From: Acidimicrobiia bacterium
GTDB lineage: Bacteria > Actinomycetota > Acidimicrobiia > Spongiisociales > UBA5794
Assembly (NCBI GenBank): GCA_026985095.1
Contig: JALSQW010000021.1
Span: 1-64,000 of the forward strand
Direction: 5' to 3'
DNA length: 64,000 nucleotides
The translations under genes and the position numbers were made by a program. Below are positions 37,894 through 52,200 of the stretch, one piece after another. The notes below the pieces were generated by a model that saw only the letters and a program-made list of their open reading frames with translations, was not told the DNA's origin and made no database searches. Position 1 is the first letter of the stretch, and each line of letters opens with the position of its first letter.

Positions 37894-37952
37894 GTGCGCA
37901 TGGTCGCACGTCGTGTTCGCGTAGGGTGGCACCATCGTCGAAGGGAGGACCC

Positions 37953-38372
37953 ATGACCGCCGAGAGACCGTCGATCGTCACCCAAGTCGCTCCGGCGGAC
38001 CCGGACGAGGCACTGGCGCACTTCTCGGCACTGCTGCGCCTCGAGACGGACTGCTGGGACGTCCACGAGGCGATGGGTGACGCATCGCAGGATTTCGTCC
38101 TCCTCGACGTCCGGGGACCCGAACCCTTCGCCGCCGAGCACATCCCCGGAGCGACGAACCTCCCGCACGGCCGGATCGTGGAACGGAACCTGGCGCCGTA
38201 TCCCGACGACACCGTGTTCGTCGTCTACTGCGCGGGTCCTCACTGCAACGCCGCCGACAAGGCCGCGGTCCGTCTCGCCCGGCTCGGGCGGGCCGTCAAG
38301 AAGATGATCGGCGGAGTGGAAGGTTGGCGCGACGAAGGCTTCGACCTAGTGGCAGGGAGCCCACTGGGTTGA
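37953..38372 (+). CDS. Rhodanese-like domain protein
   Basis: FVLLDVRGPEPFAAEHIPGATNLPHG, VVYCAGPHCNAADKAAVRLARLG. Confidence 0.92.
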   Translation: MTAERPSIVTQVAPADPDEALAHFSALLRLETDCWDVHEAMGDASQDFVLLDVRGPEPFAAEHIPGATNLPHGRIVERNLAPYPDDTVFVVYCAGPHCNAADKAAVRLARLGRAVKKMIGGVEGWRDEGFDLVAGSPLG

Positions 38373-38381
38373 CACCCGGGA

Positions 38382-39020
38382 TCAACCCGGCGGGGACTCC
38401 AGGCGCTCTCCGGCTTCGATGGCGATGTCCAGGTGGTTGTCGGCCGGAGCCAGCGGACACGACCATCGCGGATCGTGGACGCAGGACGGGTGGTAGGCGT
38501 AGTTGAAGTCGAGAACGATCGCCGTGCCCTCGTGGCCGAGGTCGGCGCCCTTGATGGTGTCCAGCAGGTAGCGCCCGCCCCCGTAGGTGGTCGCTCCGGC
38601 CGTCGCGTCCCGGAACGGAACGAACACGCCCCCGCCATAGACGTCGATCCAGAACACCGACAAGGTGACGTTGCCCGGCGGCGGAAGCCGCACCTGGCCG
38701 AAGCGGACGAGCGGGGTCTCTCCTGTCGCCGAATGGGCCGCCCCGATGCGTCGGGTCTCGACCGGCTCGACCTCCGCGGTCATCCGCCAGGCCGGATCGT
38801 ACGGGAAGAACGGCAGCGAGGAGAACGCTTCCCGGGTCGTAGGGTCCACGGGAGACTGGGGATGGGTGGCGAAGAGCAGATCCCGCCGGGTGCGCCACCG
38901 TCGCCACGGTCCTTCGCCTGGGCCACCTGCGCGGGCCTCGCGGTACAGGTCCGCGACCCGCCGCCGGAAGTCCCACAACGACAAGGTGGCGGCGGGATCT
39001 GCGGCCGCCGGAGCGGTCAT
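38382..39020 (-). CDS. DUF1684 family protein
   Basis: FVPFRDATAG..TYGGGRYLLDTIKG, LDFNYAYHPSCVHDPRWSCPLAP. Confidence 0.87.
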   Translation of the reverse strand: MTAPAAADPAATLSLWDFRRRVADLYREARAGGPGEGPWRRWRTRRDLLFATHPQSPVDPTTREAFSSLPFFPYDPAWRMTAEVEPVETRRIGAAHSATGETPLVRFGQVRLPPPGNVTLSVFWIDVYGGGVFVPFRDATAGATTYGGGRYLLDTIKGADLGHEGTAIVLDFNYAYHPSCVHDPRWSCPLAPADNHLDIAIEAGERLESPPG

Positions 39021-39742
39021 CGGATCCCCACCCGACGGGCGTGAGCGAGCGCCTCGGCCACCGTCCCCGTCCAGGCACGTCCGTGACCGGGGAGGAGGAC
39101 GTCGGCGGTGATCCCGTCGAGTCGGTCGAGGGACGCCAGCGCTCGTCGGGAGTCGTCGTTGGCGAACGAGGGAGGGATCACTGGGCCTTCGGCGCCGGTG
39201 GCGATGTCGACGGTGGCGAGCACGTCGCCGACGAACAGGGCACCGCGCGACTCGCTCAGGAGCGCGCAGCTCCCCGGCGTGTGCCCGGGGGCGTGGATGA
39301 CCCGGGGACGGCCGGGGAGGTCCAGGCGCTCCCCGTCGGCGAACGTCGATACCTCGGTCACCGGCGGCGTCGAGAGCACCCCTTCGAGCGCCGCTTGCAC
39401 CAGCGTGCGCACCACCGTCGGGCGCCAGATCGGGAGACGCCACTCGGGCCGCCATCGGCGCTCTCCGGTGGCGACGGCCACATCGGAGGCGTGGATCCGC
39501 ACCGAGCAACCTGCCTCTCTCCGGAGCTGCTCGGCGATGCCGAGATGGTCCGGATGCGCATGGGTGACCAGCACCGCCTCGACGTCGACGAGTCCCCATC
39601 CCCTCTCGGCCAGGAACCGGGTGAACGCCGGCCACGAGCGTGGCGTCGCGGCGTCGATGACGGTCAGTTTCCCGCCCTCGGCGAGCACGTACATGCCGAC
39701 GAAGTCCTGTCCCAGCCGATAGACACCCTCGACGATCTGCAC
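39017..39742 (-). CDS. Metallo-beta-lactamase fold hydrolase
   Basis: VLVTHAHPDHLG, HAPGHTPGSCAL, VGDVLA, LPGHGRAW. Confidence 0.92.
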   Translation of the reverse strand: MQIVEGVYRLGQDFVGMYVLAEGGKLTVIDAATPRSWPAFTRFLAERGWGLVDVEAVLVTHAHPDHLGIAEQLRREAGCSVRIHASDVAVATGERRWRPEWRLPIWRPTVVRTLVQAALEGVLSTPPVTEVSTFADGERLDLPGRPRVIHAPGHTPGSCALLSESRGALFVGDVLATVDIATGAEGPVIPPSFANDDSRRALASLDRLDGITADVLLPGHGRAWTGTVAEALAHARRVGIR

Positions 39743-39800
39743 GTCGCCTCCTCGCGAGACGAGCATCCTATCGACGCCGTCGGCTGCACCCGACGGCCCG

Positions 39801-41105
39801 TCAGTCTGAGGTCAGGTGGGTTCCGTCGAGCCGATCGAAGACGACGCCGACGTTCCGCAGGAACCGTTCCGGCGCGAAGCACGCCCGGAGTTCGTCGATC
39901 GGCAGATCCATGTCCGGGTCGGCCGCCAGATGGTCGAGCAGCGTTCCCCCTTCGTCCCACGTGCGCATGGCGTTGCGCTGCACGATCCGGTAGGCCTCGT
40001 CTCGGGAATGACCCGCCTCGATCAACGCCAGCAGGACCGCCTGGGAGTAGACGAGTCCGCGGGTGGCCGCCAGGTTCGCTCGCATCCGGTCGGTGTCCAC
40101 CACCAGCCCGTCGACGATCCTCGTCATGCGCACCAGCCCGAAATCGAGCAGTCCCGTCGCGTCGGGAAGGACGATGCGCTCCACCGACGAATGGGAGATG
40201 TCCCGCTCGTGCCACAACGCGACGTCCTCGTAGCCGGCGACGGCGTAGCCGCGGAGGACCCGCGCCAAACCGGTGACGTTCTCCGACCCGATCGGGTTGC
40301 GCTTGTGGGGCATCGCCGAGGACCCCTTCTGCCCGCTCCGGAACGGTTCCCGGACCTCGCCGACCTCGGAGCGCTGCAGGTGGCGGATCTCGACGGCGAT
40401 CCGCTCGAGGGACGCGCCCGTCAGCGCCACGGCGGACAGCAACTCGGCGTGACGGTCGCGCATGACGATCTGCGACGACGCCGGCTCGGGTCGTAGCCCG
40501 AGCCGTTCGAGGACGTAGGCCTCGATCGCGGGGGGCGTGTGGGCGTAGGTGCCCACCGCGCCCGAGATCTTCCCGACCGCCACACCATCGCGGGCGTGGG
40601 TGAGTCGTTCGTGGTCGCGGGCCAGTTCGAACGCCCAGGTGGCGAGCTTCAGGCCGAACGACATCGGCTCGGCCCAGATGCCATGGGTGCGACCGACCAT
40701 GACCGTGTCCCGATGCTCACGGGCTCTGCGTTTCACCACGGCGAACAGCTCCGCCACCCGCAGTCGCAGGAGATCGACCGCCTCGGCCACGAGCACCCCG
40801 TTCGCGGTGTCCAGCACGTCGGAGGAGGTGAGCCCATAGTGGACCCACTCGCCGCCCGTCGCCACCGAGTCGGCGAGCAGGTCGACGAACGCGGCGACGT
40901 CGTGGTGGGTGATCGATTCGCGTCGCTTCCAGGCGTCGACGTCGACCTCAGGGGCCTCTCGAAGCGAAGCGGCGGCTTCCGCCGGAGCGACGCCTCGTTC
41001 GACCCAGGCCTCCAGGACGAGGGTCTCGACCTCCTTCCACACCGCGAGCTTGCGACGCTCGCCCCAGATGGCGGCCATCTCCGGCAGGGAGTACCGCTCG
41101 ATCAC
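39801..41105 (-). CDS. purB: Adenylosuccinate lyase
   Basis: VHYGLTSSDVLDTA, GRTHGIWAEPMSFG, GSSAMPHKRNPIGSENVTGLARVLRG. Confidence 0.95.
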   Translation of the reverse strand: MIERYSLPEMAAIWGERRKLAVWKEVETLVLEAWVERGVAPAEAAASLREAPEVDVDAWKRRESITHHDVAAFVDLLADSVATGGEWVHYGLTSSDVLDTANGVLVAEAVDLLRLRVAELFAVVKRRAREHRDTVMVGRTHGIWAEPMSFGLKLATWAFELARDHERLTHARDGVAVGKISGAVGTYAHTPPAIEAYVLERLGLRPEPASSQIVMRDRHAELLSAVALTGASLERIAVEIRHLQRSEVGEVREPFRSGQKGSSAMPHKRNPIGSENVTGLARVLRGYAVAGYEDVALWHERDISHSSVERIVLPDATGLLDFGLVRMTRIVDGLVVDTDRMRANLAATRGLVYSQAVLLALIEAGHSRDEAYRIVQRNAMRTWDEGGTLLDHLAADPDMDLPIDELRACFAPERFLRNVGVVFDRLDGTHLTSD

Positions 41106-41553
41106 GCTCGCATCTCTCCCCGGTATGCGTCGAGCTTGGCGACGCACGCGTCGTCGGTGATCCCCAACATCGCGACCGCCAGGTAGGCTCCGTTCGCCGC
41201 CCCGTCGATGGCCACCGTCGCCACCGGGATACCCGTGGGCATCTGCACGGTGGCCAGGAGGGCATCCAGTCCGCCGAGGGCGCCGGCGTCGAGCGGTACC
41301 CCGACCACCGGGAGCGTCGTGTGCGCCGCCACGGCACCTGCGAGATGGGCCGCCTTGCCGGCGCCGCAGATGATCACCCCGAACCCCCGACTCCGGGCCT
41401 CCTTGGCGAAACGGACCACCTTGTCGGGATCACGATGCGCCGACATGACGTGGACCTCATGGGGGATGTCGAGGTCGATCAGCACCTCCACGGCCTTCTC
41501 CATCTTCGGCATGTCCTTGGCGCTGCCCATCAACACCGCGACCTTGCGATCCG

Positions 41554-41557
<4 letters not shown>
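41102..41557 (-). CDS. purE: N5-carboxyaminoimidazole ribonucleotide mutase
   Basis: VLMGSAKDMPKMEKA, VMSAHRDPDKVV, ICGAGKAAHLAGAVAAHTTLPVVGVP. Confidence 0.95.
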
Positions 41558-44769
<3,212 letters not shown>

Positions 44770-44815
44770 GCCGGCGCGCCGGCGCCCCGGGTCGTCGACG
44801 ACGCGCCGGATTCGC

Positions 44816-44845
44816 TTTACATCGGCGTCACATGCGGACTAGCTT
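44816..44845 (+). promoter_or_regulatory. Putative promoter TTTACA-N18-TAGCTT of the amino-acid ABC operon
   Basis: Direct reading; ~87 nt upstream of the aapJ-like ATG. Confidence 0.5.
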
Positions 44846-44931
44846 GCAGCTGTCTCCGGCTCGGACCGGGGACGTGGGCTCAACACCACGATCGATTCGT
44901 AACACGCAACGCTAAGGAGAGGGTTCAACCC

Positions 44932-46071
44932 ATGCTCAAGAAAATGGCGCTGCTCTTCGCCGTTCTCGCGCTCGTCGCTGCTGCCTGTGGAGGCGGCGGG
45001 GCCGGCACCGAGACCACGACCACGACCACCCAAGCCCCCGGAGGCGGCGGTGACACCAGTGGCGGTGGCGACACCGGTCAGGCGACCGGGGAGAGCACCC
45101 TTGACACCGTGATCGCTCGCGGCAAGCTCGTCTGCGGGGTCTCCGGCTCCGCCGTCGGCTTCTCGGAGACCGCGGCCGACGGTTCGACCACCGGTTTCGA
45201 CGCCGACTACTGCCGGGCCGTGGCTGCCGCCGTGCTCGGCGACGCTTCGGCCGTGGAGTACCGGGCGCTGACCGCCGCCGAGCGGTTCGAGGCGCTCAAG
45301 AACAACGAGGTCGACGTTCTGATCCGGAACACCACCTGGACCCAGAGCCGCGACACCGACATCGGCATGGACTTCGCGCCGACGACGTACTACGACGGCC
45401 AGCAGCTCATGGGCGATCCGTCCCGTCTGCCCGGCCTGACGCCCGACAGTGGCCTCGAGGCCATCGACGGCGCCACCGTGTGCACCAACGCCGGTACGAC
45501 CACCGAGAAGAACATCACCGAGGGCGCCAAGGTCGCCGGGGTGAACATCACCCTCGAGACGGTGGAGAACTTCCCCGAGGCGATGGAGAAGTTCAAGGCC
45601 GGCACGTGTGACATCGTCACCACCGACGGGTCGGGCCTCTTCGGCAACCGTGCCGCCGAGAAGAACGCCGGCACCCCCGGCGCGGAGAACTGGGTGATCT
45701 TCCCCCGTTCGCCGATCTCGAAGGAGCCCCTCGGGCCGGTCGTTCGCCAGAACGACTCGAAGTGGAAGGACGTCATCGACTGGGTCGTGTTCGCCACGTT
45801 CATCGCCGACGAGCACGGCGTGACGTCGGCCAACATCGACGACATGATGGAGTCCACTCCCGAACTGACCCGCCTGTTCGGCGGCGAGGGTGAGCTGCAG
45901 ACGGCCATGGGTCTGCCCGCCGACGCCTTCTACCAGGCGATCAAGCAGGTCGGGAACTACGGCGAGATCTTCGAGCGCAACCTGACCGGGCCTCTCGGTC
46001 TCGAGCGCGAAGGCTCGTTCAACATGCAGTGGTTCGACGGTGGCCTGATCTACGCACCGCCGGCCCGCTGA
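44932..46071 (+). CDS. aapJ: Amino-acid ABC transporter substrate-binding lipoprotein (AapJ-like)
   Basis: Lipobox LVAAACGG; RGKLVCGVSGSAVGFSETAADGSTTGFDADYCRAVAAAVLGD. Confidence 0.9.
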   Translation: MLKKMALLFAVLALVAAACGGGGAGTETTTTTTQAPGGGGDTSGGGDTGQATGESTLDTVIARGKLVCGVSGSAVGFSETAADGSTTGFDADYCRAVAAAVLGDASAVEYRALTAAERFEALKNNEVDVLIRNTTWTQSRDTDIGMDFAPTTYYDGQQLMGDPSRLPGLTPDSGLEAIDGATVCTNAGTTTEKNITEGAKVAGVNITLETVENFPEAMEKFKAGTCDIVTTDGSGLFGNRAAEKNAGTPGAENWVIFPRSPISKEPLGPVVRQNDSKWKDVIDWVVFATFIADEHGVTSANIDDMMESTPELTRLFGGEGELQTAMGLPADAFYQAIKQVGNYGEIFERNLTGPLGLEREGSFNMQWFDGGLIYAPPAR

Positions 46072-46096
46072 CCGGGAACCGACCGACGAGACGTCT

Positions 46097-46121
46097 GCGG
46101 GGGCGCCAGTGGCGCCCCCGC
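46097..46121 (+). terminator. Perfect 11-bp hairpin GCGGGGGCGCC-AGT-GGCGCCCCCGC between aapJ and aapQ
   Basis: Intercistronic inverted repeat inside an operon; candidate attenuator/processing site. Confidence 0.65.
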
Positions 46122-46199
46122 TGCGCGTTCGTCTAGATTGCGGCGAGCGATGTGCACGGTCGCCCGCCACGGGGGCTGCCGGAGAGGGAGGCAAGGGCT

Positions 46200-47747
46200 T
46201 TGACGGTCGAGGTCAGAGAGCATCAGAAGACGCCGCTGTGGAGGAACGCCACGTTCCTCAAGTGGGTGGCGCAGATCGGTGTCCTGGTCGCGCTCTTGGC
46301 GTTGTTCGCCCTCCTCGGCTCCGAAGCGCTGAAGAACTTCAACCAGTCGGGCATCTCCTTCGGCTGGAAGTGGCTGTCGGACCCGACCGGCGTCGACATC
46401 CGGGAAGGCATCGACACCTCGCCCGACTCGGGTGTGCGAGCCCTCGCGGTGGGGATGGTCAACACCCTCCGGGTCGGCGTCTCCGGCATCATCGCGGCGA
46501 CCGTCCTCGGCACGCTCATCGGCATCGGGCGCCTGTCGAAGAACTGGATCGTCAACAAGCTGTCGACGGTCTACATCGAGTCGATCCGCAACGTGCCGCT
46601 GCTGCTCCAGATCTTCTTCTGGCAGGCCATGGCGTTGGTGCTCCCGCAGCTCGCCACCGACGACGTCGGCACCTACTGGTTCAAGGCATCGAACAAGGGG
46701 TTCGGTCTGGCCTGGTTCCGCACCGACGGGGGCTTCTGGCCGTGGATGCTCTTCGTCGTCGCCGGCATTCTGGTCGGACGCGCCGTCTCCCGCTCCCGGC
46801 ACCGGATCCAGGAGGAGACCGGACGCATCACCTACCCCGGCCTCTCGTGGCTCGCGACCGTCATCGTGTTCGCCGCCGTCGGCTGGTTCGCATGGCCGAT
46901 CCTCCGCTTCCTCGCTCCCGTCTGGCACGGCATCGCCTCGTTCTTCCGAGCGCTGCCACCGATCGTGTACCCGATCGTCGGCGCCATCGCGTCGATCGGG
47001 TTCGCCGTGCTGTGGATCAGGAACTTCTTCGAGTCCCGCCGCACGCCCGCCGGTTTCGGCAAGCTCACCGATGACGACTGGTTCCGGGTCATCTTCGCCG
47101 GCTTCTCCGGGATCGCCCTGGCGATCGTTTCGTTCGTCATCGGCGGGTTCGTGCTCACCACCGTCGGTGGCGACAAGGCATCGGTCGCCGAGCTCATCGG
47201 CAGGGGGATCGCCAACGTCTTCGATTGGCTCGGGCGATCCTTCGAGGTCACCTCGGGCTCGCCGATCGTCGGGAGCCGTCCCGAGGTCATCGTCAGAGGC
47301 GCCGGCTTCGTCAACTTCTCCGAGGGCGGCGTGGTCATGTCCGTCCCGTTCTTCGCCATCTGGACCGGCGTCACCTTGTACACCGCCTCGTTCATCGCCG
47401 AGATCGTCCGCGGCGGCATCCTGGCGGTTCCCAAGGGTCAGACCGAGGCGGCGATGGCCTTGGGTCTGCGCCGCAGCCAGTACCTCCGGCTCGTGATCCT
47501 GCCCCAGGCGTTCCGGATCATCCTGCCGCCGATGGGCAACCAGTACCTCAACCTGATGAAGAACACGTCGCTGGGCATCGCCGTCGCGTTCCCCGAGATC
47601 GTGCAGGTCGGGACCACGATCCTGAACCAGACCGGCCAATCCCTCCCCGTCGTGCTCGTGTGGATGGGCTTCTTCGTGAGCCTCAGCCTCGGGATCTCGG
47701 CGATCGTGAACTACTACAACCGCAAGATGATGATCGTGGAGCGATGA
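46200..47747 (+). CDS. aapQ: Amino-acid ABC permease (AapQ-like)
   Basis: Permease signature IVRGGILAVPKGQTEAAMALGLRRSQYLRLVILPQAFRIILPPMGNQYLNLMKNTSL; TTG start after GGAGAGGGAGG SD. Confidence 0.88.
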   Translation: MTVEVREHQKTPLWRNATFLKWVAQIGVLVALLALFALLGSEALKNFNQSGISFGWKWLSDPTGVDIREGIDTSPDSGVRALAVGMVNTLRVGVSGIIAATVLGTLIGIGRLSKNWIVNKLSTVYIESIRNVPLLLQIFFWQAMALVLPQLATDDVGTYWFKASNKGFGLAWFRTDGGFWPWMLFVVAGILVGRAVSRSRHRIQEETGRITYPGLSWLATVIVFAAVGWFAWPILRFLAPVWHGIASFFRALPPIVYPIVGAIASIGFAVLWIRNFFESRRTPAGFGKLTDDDWFRVIFAGFSGIALAIVSFVIGGFVLTTVGGDKASVAELIGRGIANVFDWLGRSFEVTSGSPIVGSRPEVIVRGAGFVNFSEGGVVMSVPFFAIWTGVTLYTASFIAEIVRGGILAVPKGQTEAAMALGLRRSQYLRLVILPQAFRIILPPMGNQYLNLMKNTSLGIAVAFPEIVQVGTTILNQTGQSLPVVLVWMGFFVSLSLGISAIVNYYNRKMMIVER

Positions 47748-47748
47748 C

Positions 47749-49554
47749 ATGACGGGTCACATGGTCACCGAAGTCACCGAGCTGGCACCCGAGCCGCCCC
47801 CGAAGGGCATCGGGGTCTGGCTGAAGGAGAACCTCTTCTCCACGCCCGCCAGCGGGGCGATGAGCATCATCGCCATCGTGGTCGCCCTGGCCGCGATCCG
47901 AGGGATCCTCGGGTTCATCTTCGACCCGTCCCGTCGCTGGGAGGCGGTCACCTACAACATGCGCCTCCTGATGGTCCAGGCGTATCCGGCCGAGCAGGCC
48001 ATCCGGATCTGGTTCAGCGTCGGCGTCGTCGTCGTCTTGCTCGCCCTCAGCCTGGCCGTGTGGCGGGTCGGCGGTCGCACGAGCCCCCGACAGGTCGGCG
48101 GCACCCTCTTCGCCGTCGGAAGCCTGGCGCTCCTCGGTGGCCTTCTCGGTCCCTTCTCGGCGAGCGGCAAGATCGGATGGATCGTCGTCGGTGCCGTCCT
48201 CGCCGGCGTCGGGTACTACCTCCGCAACGGCCTCGGAGAGCGCGCCAAGGAAGAGTCGATCCCCGTCCTCGGCGCCGTGGCGGTCGTGATCGGCCTCATC
48301 CTGGTGGTGATCTGGACGATCGAGCTCCCGTTCCCCGTCCGGGACACCGCCGGGGAGCAGGTCGTCAGCTTCCTGCCGATCGCCTCGTCGACTCGCATCC
48401 CGTGGACGATCATCGCGCTCGTCGGCGTCGCCTCGTACGTCGTCATGAAGTTCGCGCGTGACCTCTTGCCGGCGGTCCCCACCCGCCGCGTCCTCGTGGG
48501 GTTGTGGGTGCTGTCGTATCCGGTGCTCGTCCTCGTGGTGCTTCGCGACCCGCACGTTCCCCTCGACCGGGTGTGGTCCTTCTACCTGCCCCTGGCGGTC
48601 GGCTTCGCCGTCGTGGGAGCCCTCGTGCTCAACGTCGCCGCCAACCGCTCCCTGGGGGAGCTGGGGAGGGTCATCGGCGCGGTGGCCTTGATCATCGCCC
48701 TGGCGAGCTTCGCCTTCCAGATGGAATACGTCGTCAGGTTCCTCCTCCTCGCCTTCGCGTTCTTCGCGCTCGCCGCTCCCACCTTCGGCGGCGAGGGAGC
48801 GAGCCGCCGGATCTTCCTCGTCATGTGGGCCATCTCGGCGCTCCTGATCGTGTTCTTCTACGTGATGGCGACCTCGGAGTCCACCGTGGAGGTGCCGGGC
48901 GCGTTCATGCTCGGCGGCCTCGGCCTCACGTTGATCCTGTCGATCACCGCCATCGTCGCCTCGTTCCCCATCGGACTGCTCCTGGCGTTGGCGAGGACGT
49001 CGAAGATGCCGCTGTTCAGGATCATGGCGACCACCTACATCGAGCTCGTGCGTGGCGTGCCGCTCATCACCTGGCTGCTCGTGGCGTTCATCATGCTCCC
49101 CGTCGCCCTCCCTCAGGGCGTGTCGATCGGCGGTGTCATGCGCGCCATCGGGGCCATGACGTTCTTCTCTGCGGCCTACCTCGCCGAGAACGTCCGTGGC
49201 GGCCTGCAGGCGATCCCGAAGGGCCAGTACGAGGCGTCGCAAGCCCTCGGGATGACCACGTCGCAGATGACGGTGTTCATCGTCCTCCCGCAGGCCCTGC
49301 GGGCGGTCATCCCCGCCCTGGTCGGTCAGGTCATCGCCATCTTCAAGGACACGTCGCTGGTGACCATCGTCGGCCTGTTCGACTTCCTCCATATCGCTCG
49401 CGCCGTCATCCCGGGACAGAGCCAGCCGTTCAACTTCCTCGGGACGTTCCGCGAGCCCCTACTGTTCGCCGCGGTGGTGTACTGGATGTTCACGTTCACC
49501 TTCAGCCGTATCAGCCTCCGGCTCGAGAAGAAGCTGGGCGTCGGCGAACGATGA
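47749..49554 (+). CDS. aapM: Amino-acid ABC permease (AapM-like) with long multi-TM N-terminal extension
   Basis: [62 protein letters not shown]. Confidence 0.88.
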   Translation: MTGHMVTEVTELAPEPPPKGIGVWLKENLFSTPASGAMSIIAIVVALAAIRGILGFIFDPSRRWEAVTYNMRLLMVQAYPAEQAIRIWFSVGVVVVLLALSLAVWRVGGRTSPRQVGGTLFAVGSLALLGGLLGPFSASGKIGWIVVGAVLAGVGYYLRNGLGERAKEESIPVLGAVAVVIGLILVVIWTIELPFPVRDTAGEQVVSFLPIASSTRIPWTIIALVGVASYVVMKFARDLLPAVPTRRVLVGLWVLSYPVLVLVVLRDPHVPLDRVWSFYLPLAVGFAVVGALVLNVAANRSLGELGRVIGAVALIIALASFAFQMEYVVRFLLLAFAFFALAAPTFGGEGASRRIFLVMWAISALLIVFFYVMATSESTVEVPGAFMLGGLGLTLILSITAIVASFPIGLLLALARTSKMPLFRIMATTYIELVRGVPLITWLLVAFIMLPVALPQGVSIGGVMRAIGAMTFFSAAYLAENVRGGLQAIPKGQYEASQALGMTTSQMTVFIVLPQALRAVIPALVGQVIAIFKDTSLVTIVGLFDFLHIARAVIPGQSQPFNFLGTFREPLLFAAVVYWMFTFTFSRISLRLEKKLGVGER

Positions 49555-49579
49555 GAAGAGAGTCGAGGAGGCACCTTCG

Positions 49580-50347
49580 ATGACCATGCACGAGACGACA
49601 CCAGAGCGAGTCCTCGGCGACGACATCGTCATCGCCGAAGGGGTGAAGAAGTGGTTCGGCGACTTCCAGGCCCTGAAGGGGGTCACGACCCGCGTCAAGG
49701 AACGCGAGGTGGTGGTGATCATCGGACCCTCCGGTTCGGGCAAGTCGACGTTCATCCGCTGCCTGAACCGTCTCGAAGCCCACCAGGAGGGCACGATCAT
49801 CATCGACGGGACGGAGCTCACCAACGACCTCAAGAACATCGAGAAGATCCGGTCCGAGGTGGGGATGGTGTTCCAGCAGTTCAACCTGTTCCCGCACCTG
49901 ACGGTCATGGACAACATCACCCTCGCCCCGATCTGGGTGCGGAAGACGCCCAAGGCGGAGGCGGAGGCCACGGCGATGGAGCTCCTCGAACGGGTCGGGA
50001 TCCCCGAACAGGCCGACAAGTACCCCGGGCAGCTCTCCGGCGGCCAGCAGCAGCGCGTCGCCATCGCCCGGTCGCTGGCCATGAAGCCGCGGATCATGCT
50101 CTTCGACGAGCCCACCTCCGCCCTCGACCCCGAGATGATCAAAGAGGTCCTCGACGTGATGAAGGAGCTCGCCGCCTCAGGCATGACGATGATCGTGGTG
50201 ACCCACGAGATGGGCTTCGCCCGGGAGGTCGCCGATCGGGTGATGTTCTTCGACTACGGCACCATCGTCGAGGAAGGCACCCCGGAGCACTTCTTCACCA
50301 ACCCCCAGCACGACCGGACGAAGCTGTTCCTCAGTCAGATCCTCTGA
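49580..50347 (+). CDS. aapP: Amino-acid ABC transporter ATP-binding protein
   Basis: [55 protein letters not shown]. Confidence 0.94.
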   Translation: MTMHETTPERVLGDDIVIAEGVKKWFGDFQALKGVTTRVKEREVVVIIGPSGSGKSTFIRCLNRLEAHQEGTIIIDGTELTNDLKNIEKIRSEVGMVFQQFNLFPHLTVMDNITLAPIWVRKTPKAEAEATAMELLERVGIPEQADKYPGQLSGGQQQRVAIARSLAMKPRIMLFDEPTSALDPEMIKEVLDVMKELAASGMTMIVVTHEMGFAREVADRVMFFDYGTIVEEGTPEHFFTNPQHDRTKLFLSQIL

Positions 50348-50885
50348 GCGGCTCGTCGGCGGTGGGCTCTTCGGCTCGTCCGCCGCGGCCCGGGCCCAGT
50401 TCGTCGGCGGTTCGCACCCCGGACCATCGGGCGAGGTCCGTCTCCCAGTCGAGATGCTCGACCACCGCCTGGTCGGCGTAGCCGCCCCACTCGGCACGGG
50501 GGACCATCCACATGAGCTCGAACTGGTTCCCGTCGGGGTCGGCGCCGTAGACGCTCTTGGTGGCGCCGTGGGACGACTCGCCGGTGTAGGCCCCTGCCGC
50601 CATCACCGCCTCGCGGAGGCGGGCGAGGTCGTCGAGGGTGTCGACCTGCCAGGCGAGGTGATACAGGCCGGTCGCCCCACGTGGTGGCTGCGGCGCCCCG
50701 GCTCCGAGACCGAAGAGCCCGAGGTCGTGGTGGTTGAGCGAGTCGGGCGCTCGCAGGAACGCGGCGTTCATCCGTGGTTCGGCCGTGACGGCCTCGAAGC
50801 CGAGCACGTCCCGGTAGAACGCGACCGCCCGGGCGAGGTCCGAGACGAACAGGACCGCATGGTTGAGCCTACGGATACCGGTCAT
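50331..50885 (-). CDS. VOC/glyoxalase superfamily protein
   Basis: [46 protein letters not shown]; 17-bp convergent overlap with aapP. Confidence 0.9.
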   Translation of the reverse strand: MTGIRRLNHAVLFVSDLARAVAFYRDVLGFEAVTAEPRMNAAFLRAPDSLNHHDLGLFGLGAGAPQPPRGATGLYHLAWQVDTLDDLARLREAVMAAGAYTGESSHGATKSVYGADPDGNQFELMWMVPRAEWGGYADQAVVEHLDWETDLARWSGVRTADELGPGRGGRAEEPTADEPLRGSD

Positions 50886-50916
50886 CGGTGCCTCCTCCTC
50901 GGGCGGTTGCTCCAGC

Positions 50917-52071
50917 TCAGCGGGGTGGTGTCAGGTCGTCCCAGCGGTCGCCTTCGGCGAGGTCGATGACCGTCCACGCCATCGCCAGGGCGCCGTCGCG
51001 GATCGCCCGCTCCCCAGAAGGGGTGACGGTGTGCGCGGCGAACTCCTTCTGATGGTTGACCGCCGGCAGCGAGTGGATGTCCAGCATCGGATGGATCGAC
51101 GGGACCTCGTGACTGACGTTGCCCATGTCGGTCGAGCCGGCGGCCCCCGGATCTTCGTCGGCGCCGCGGCCCATGGGTCGACCGAGGGCTGCCGCGTTGG
51201 CGGCGAACAGCTCCGTCATCAGCGGGTCGGACACCAGGTCCGTGTAGGTGTGGCCCCGTGCCTTCATCTCGAAGGTGCATCCCGTCGCCGTCGCCGCCGC
51301 CTCGAAGCAGGCGACGACCCTGGCGGAGAGCTCGTCGAGGCGTTCCTTGGACGGTGCCCGGACGTACCACGACATGGCGGTATAGGCCGGGATCACGTTG
51401 GGGGCGCCGCCGCCGTAGGTGATGACTCCATGCACCTTGTCGGTGGGATAGAGGGCCTGTCGGAGGGTCGAGATGTTGACGTACGCCTGGACCGCCGCAT
51501 CGAGGGCGTTGAGCCCGAGCTGCGGCGCGAACGCGGCGTGGGACTCCTTGCCGAAGAACTCGACGTCCACGTGGGCGACCGCCAGGAAGTTCGGGTCGAC
51601 GACGTCGCGTGGGGACGGGTGGATCATCATCGCCGCTGCCGCACCCGAGAAGGCACCGGCTTCGATGAGGTCGACCTTCCCGCCGTACATCTCCTCGGCG
51701 GGCGTGCCGAGCACCGTGACCCGGAAGCCGAGCTCGTCGGCGAGCGGGGCGAGGGCGGCTCCTGCGCCCGCAGCGGCGGTGGCGATGATGTTGTGGCCGC
51801 AGGCATGTCCGACCTCGGGGAGCGCGTCCATCTCGCAGCAGATCACGACCTCGGGTCCCGCCGAGCCGGCCCTGGCGGCGAAGGCGGTGTCCATGCCGTA
51901 GGCGGGGTACTCGACGTCGAACCCTTGGTCTGCGAGGAACTCGACGAGCCGTGCCGACGTGTCGCGTTCCTCGAAGGCGAGCTCGGGATGGTCGTACATC
52001 CAGCGGGACATCGAGTACAGGTCGCTCTCGATCTCGGCGAACCGTCGCTCGGCTCGTTCCTTCGCGGTCAT
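50917..52071 (-). CDS. M20 family amidohydrolase/peptidase
   Basis: MYDHPELAFEE, CEMDALPEVGHACGHNIIATAAAGAG, GTPAEEMYGGK, STDMGNVSHEVPSIHPML. Confidence 0.9.
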   Translation of the reverse strand: MTAKERAERRFAEIESDLYSMSRWMYDHPELAFEERDTSARLVEFLADQGFDVEYPAYGMDTAFAARAGSAGPEVVICCEMDALPEVGHACGHNIIATAAAGAGAALAPLADELGFRVTVLGTPAEEMYGGKVDLIEAGAFSGAAAAMMIHPSPRDVVDPNFLAVAHVDVEFFGKESHAAFAPQLGLNALDAAVQAYVNISTLRQALYPTDKVHGVITYGGGAPNVIPAYTAMSWYVRAPSKERLDELSARVVACFEAAATATGCTFEMKARGHTYTDLVSDPLMTELFAANAAALGRPMGRGADEDPGAAGSTDMGNVSHEVPSIHPMLDIHSLPAVNHQKEFAAHTVTPSGERAIRDGALAMAWTVIDLAEGDRWDDLTPPR

Positions 52072-52200
52072 CGCTGGCGCTCCCTTCGTCGTCGAGCCTC
52101 CAGCCTATCGGCCGCCGGCGACGGTCGATCCGTCGGAGGCCGGGCCCGTCGCCGCTACGGCGGGAACCACGTAGCATTGCGTCGTCACGAGGAGGTTCGG

